From an uncultured Rickettsiales bacterium (GTDB lineage: Bacteria > Pseudomonadota > Alphaproteobacteria > Rickettsiales > UBA998): a stretch of 7,120 nt of DNA. The stretch covers positions 1 to 7,120 of the forward strand of contig CALJMC010000052.1 in assembly GCA_937982385.1 (NCBI GenBank). Direction: 5' to 3'. Below the pieces are notes generated by a model, which saw nothing but the letters and a program-made list of their open reading frames with translations, made no database searches and was not told the DNA's origin. The translations under genes and the position numbers were made by a program. Shown one piece after another: positions 6,486 to 7,120 of the stretch (its first letter is position 1; every line of letters begins with the position of its first letter).

Positions 6486-6650
6486 ATGACTAAATTGAAA
6501 ACATTTTTCAAAGACGAATCAGGTGCAACAGCTATCGAGTATGGTTTGATTGCAGCACTAATTTCAGTTGCAGCGATTGGTGCTATGGACCTACTAGGTG
6601 AAGGTCTGGAGACTACTTTCGGTAAAGTAACTACAGAACTGACTAAGTAG
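6486..6650 (+). CDS. flp: Flp/Fap-family type IVb pilin
   Basis: This 54-residue protein is the prepilin of a Tad (tight adherence) pilus, used for surface attachment. The short charged leader (residues 1-13, with Lys 3, 5 and 9) ends in Gly13, where a TadV-type prepilin peptidase would cut. Mature residues begin ATAIEYG, with the Flp hallmark Glu18-Tyr19 at positions +5 and +6. A hydrophobic helix follows (about residues 20-37, GLIAALISVAAIGAMDLL), then a short polar tail ending in K54. Length, cleavage site and helix all fit the family. It stands alone: no tad assembly genes lie within the window, so it must rely on genes elsewhere, as in other alphaproteobacteria with scattered pilin copies. 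It has its own promoter, a CtrA-like site and a strong terminator, and is thus a single-gene unit. Family assignment is firm; which pilus it builds is not known. Confidence 0.93.
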   Translation: MTKLKTFFKDESGATAIEYGLIAALISVAAIGAMDLLGEGLETTFGKVTTELTK

Positions 6651-6672
6651 TACCAGTTACGAACACACAAGT

Positions 6673-6707
6673 AAAAGCCCCGCAGACACTGTCTGCGGGG
6701 CTTTTTT
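6673..6707 (+). terminator. Strong intrinsic terminator after the pilin gene, possibly bidirectional
   Basis: AAAAGCCCCGCAGAC (6673-6687) pairs perfectly with GTCTGCGGGGCTTTT (6691-6705) around a 3-base loop (ACT), followed by T-run to 6707. The stem core is 11 bp and GC-rich. On the other strand a run of four T follows the same stem, so it can also stop transcripts of the - strand gene ending at 6731. Confidence 0.93.
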
Positions 6708-6730
6708 GTATGTACTCTCATAGTGAAGTT

Positions 6731-7087
6731 CTATGTGTCTTCATTCACTAATTTATTGACCACCTCTTCCATGCCCTTGCTGACTGCGCCGACAAACATG
6801 GAATGTCCGCACATAGAAAGCTTGCTTGATGGTGCGCAGAAATAGACACCTTTTTCTTTTACCTCATCATGAAATTTTATGGCTTTTTCGGTCTCGCATG
6901 AGACAGTTTTTTTGAGTGTCTCTTCATCTCCCCATAACGCTTCTGCGGATAAGAAGCAAATAGCGCTAGGGTTTTTATTATATATTGTTGCAGAGCTTGG
7001 CGCGATTGCGACAGACTCGCCATCGGCGCGTCCATGAAACCATGTGAGCCCTTGGCGTGTCGTTGTTTTTTGTATGTCTTGTTTCAC
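6731..7087 (-). CDS. Small unknown protein, tentatively DsrE-like
   Basis: A 118-residue soluble protein convergent with the pilin gene. It starts with GTG (7085-7087), supported by AGAGGGG six bases upstream (7094-7100 on the + strand), and ends in TAG. No signal peptide or membrane segment is visible. Four cysteines occur at 44, 64, 84 and 93, the last two in YFCAPSSKLSMCGH. The order of elements recalls the DsrE/DsrF/YchN fold: a strand-helix unit with DGES (22-25), a hydrophobic strand ICFLS (43-47), a helix followed by GVYFCAP (80-86), and a closing GMEEVVNKL helix (105-113). Its length of 118 also fits that family. DsrE-type proteins handle sulfur or bind small ligands, often through a conserved cysteine. 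The resemblance is by pattern only and may be wrong; a lineage-specific protein is the alternative. It probably forms its own unit. Confidence 0.75.
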   Translation of the reverse strand: MKQDIQKTTTRQGLTWFHGRADGESVAIAPSSATIYNKNPSAICFLSAEALWGDEETLKKTVSCETEKAIKFHDEVKEKGVYFCAPSSKLSMCGHSMFVGAVSKGMEEVVNKLVNEDT

Positions 7088-7104
7088 GTTATACCCCTCT
7101 ATTC

Positions 7105-7119
7105 TATGATATTATCATA
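7105..7119. promoter_or_regulatory. 15-bp perfect palindrome upstream of the - strand gene
   Basis: TATGATA (7105-7111) and TATCATA (7113-7119) are perfect 7-bp arms around one T, 18 bases upstream of the GTG start. Read on the - strand it contains GATAAT, a good -10 match, so promoter and operator may coincide. Any -35 would lie beyond the window edge. The layout resembles the gyrB palindrome but the sequence differs. Confidence 0.4.
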
Positions 7120-7120
7120 A

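Overview
This window looks like an origin-proximal replication gene cluster from a moderately AT-rich alphaproteobacterium. The gene order is dnaA (3' end only) - unknown 312-codon gene - dnaN - recF - gyrB, all on the + strand. After these come a small Flp-type pilin gene and a convergent small unknown gene on the - strand. The alphaproteobacterial reading rests on three things: the form of the DnaN and GyrB N-termini, a TadV-type Flp prepilin, and a sequence matching the CtrA recognition pattern (TTAA-N7-TTAAC) in the pilin promoter. I cannot name the genus.

Layout: 1-208 is the C-terminal DNA-binding end of DnaA. 291-1229 encodes a 312-residue protein with no family I recognise, placed between dnaA and dnaN. 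1257-1284 is a plausible dnaN promoter. 1319-2485 is dnaN (beta sliding clamp), with a 17-residue N-terminal extension if the first start is used. 2612-3778 is recF. The short recF-gyrB spacer holds a perfect TATAAT followed directly by a 17-bp perfect inverted repeat, a candidate gyrB operator. 3869-6304 is a complete gyrB with all catalytic motifs and the Gram-negative insertion. 6305-6485 is a regulatory region for the pilin gene: a CtrA-like site over the -35, an extended -10, and a leader with two hairpins. 6486-6650 is the Flp pilin, closed by a strong terminator that may also serve the opposing gene. 6731-7087 (-) is a 118-residue cysteine-containing protein with a tentative DsrE-like layout, with a 15-bp palindrome just upstream of it at the window edge.

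How they work together: DnaA starts replication, DnaN tethers the polymerase, RecF loads RecA at gaps, and GyrB removes the supercoils made by replication. The less ordinary parts are the unknown gene inside dnaA-dnaN, the two AT-rich palindromes at promoters, and a solitary, apparently CtrA-wired pilin gene next to gyrB. No oriC-like cluster of DnaA boxes, tRNA, rRNA, CRISPR array or insertion sequence is visible. There is no gene-free stretch longer than about 180 bases.
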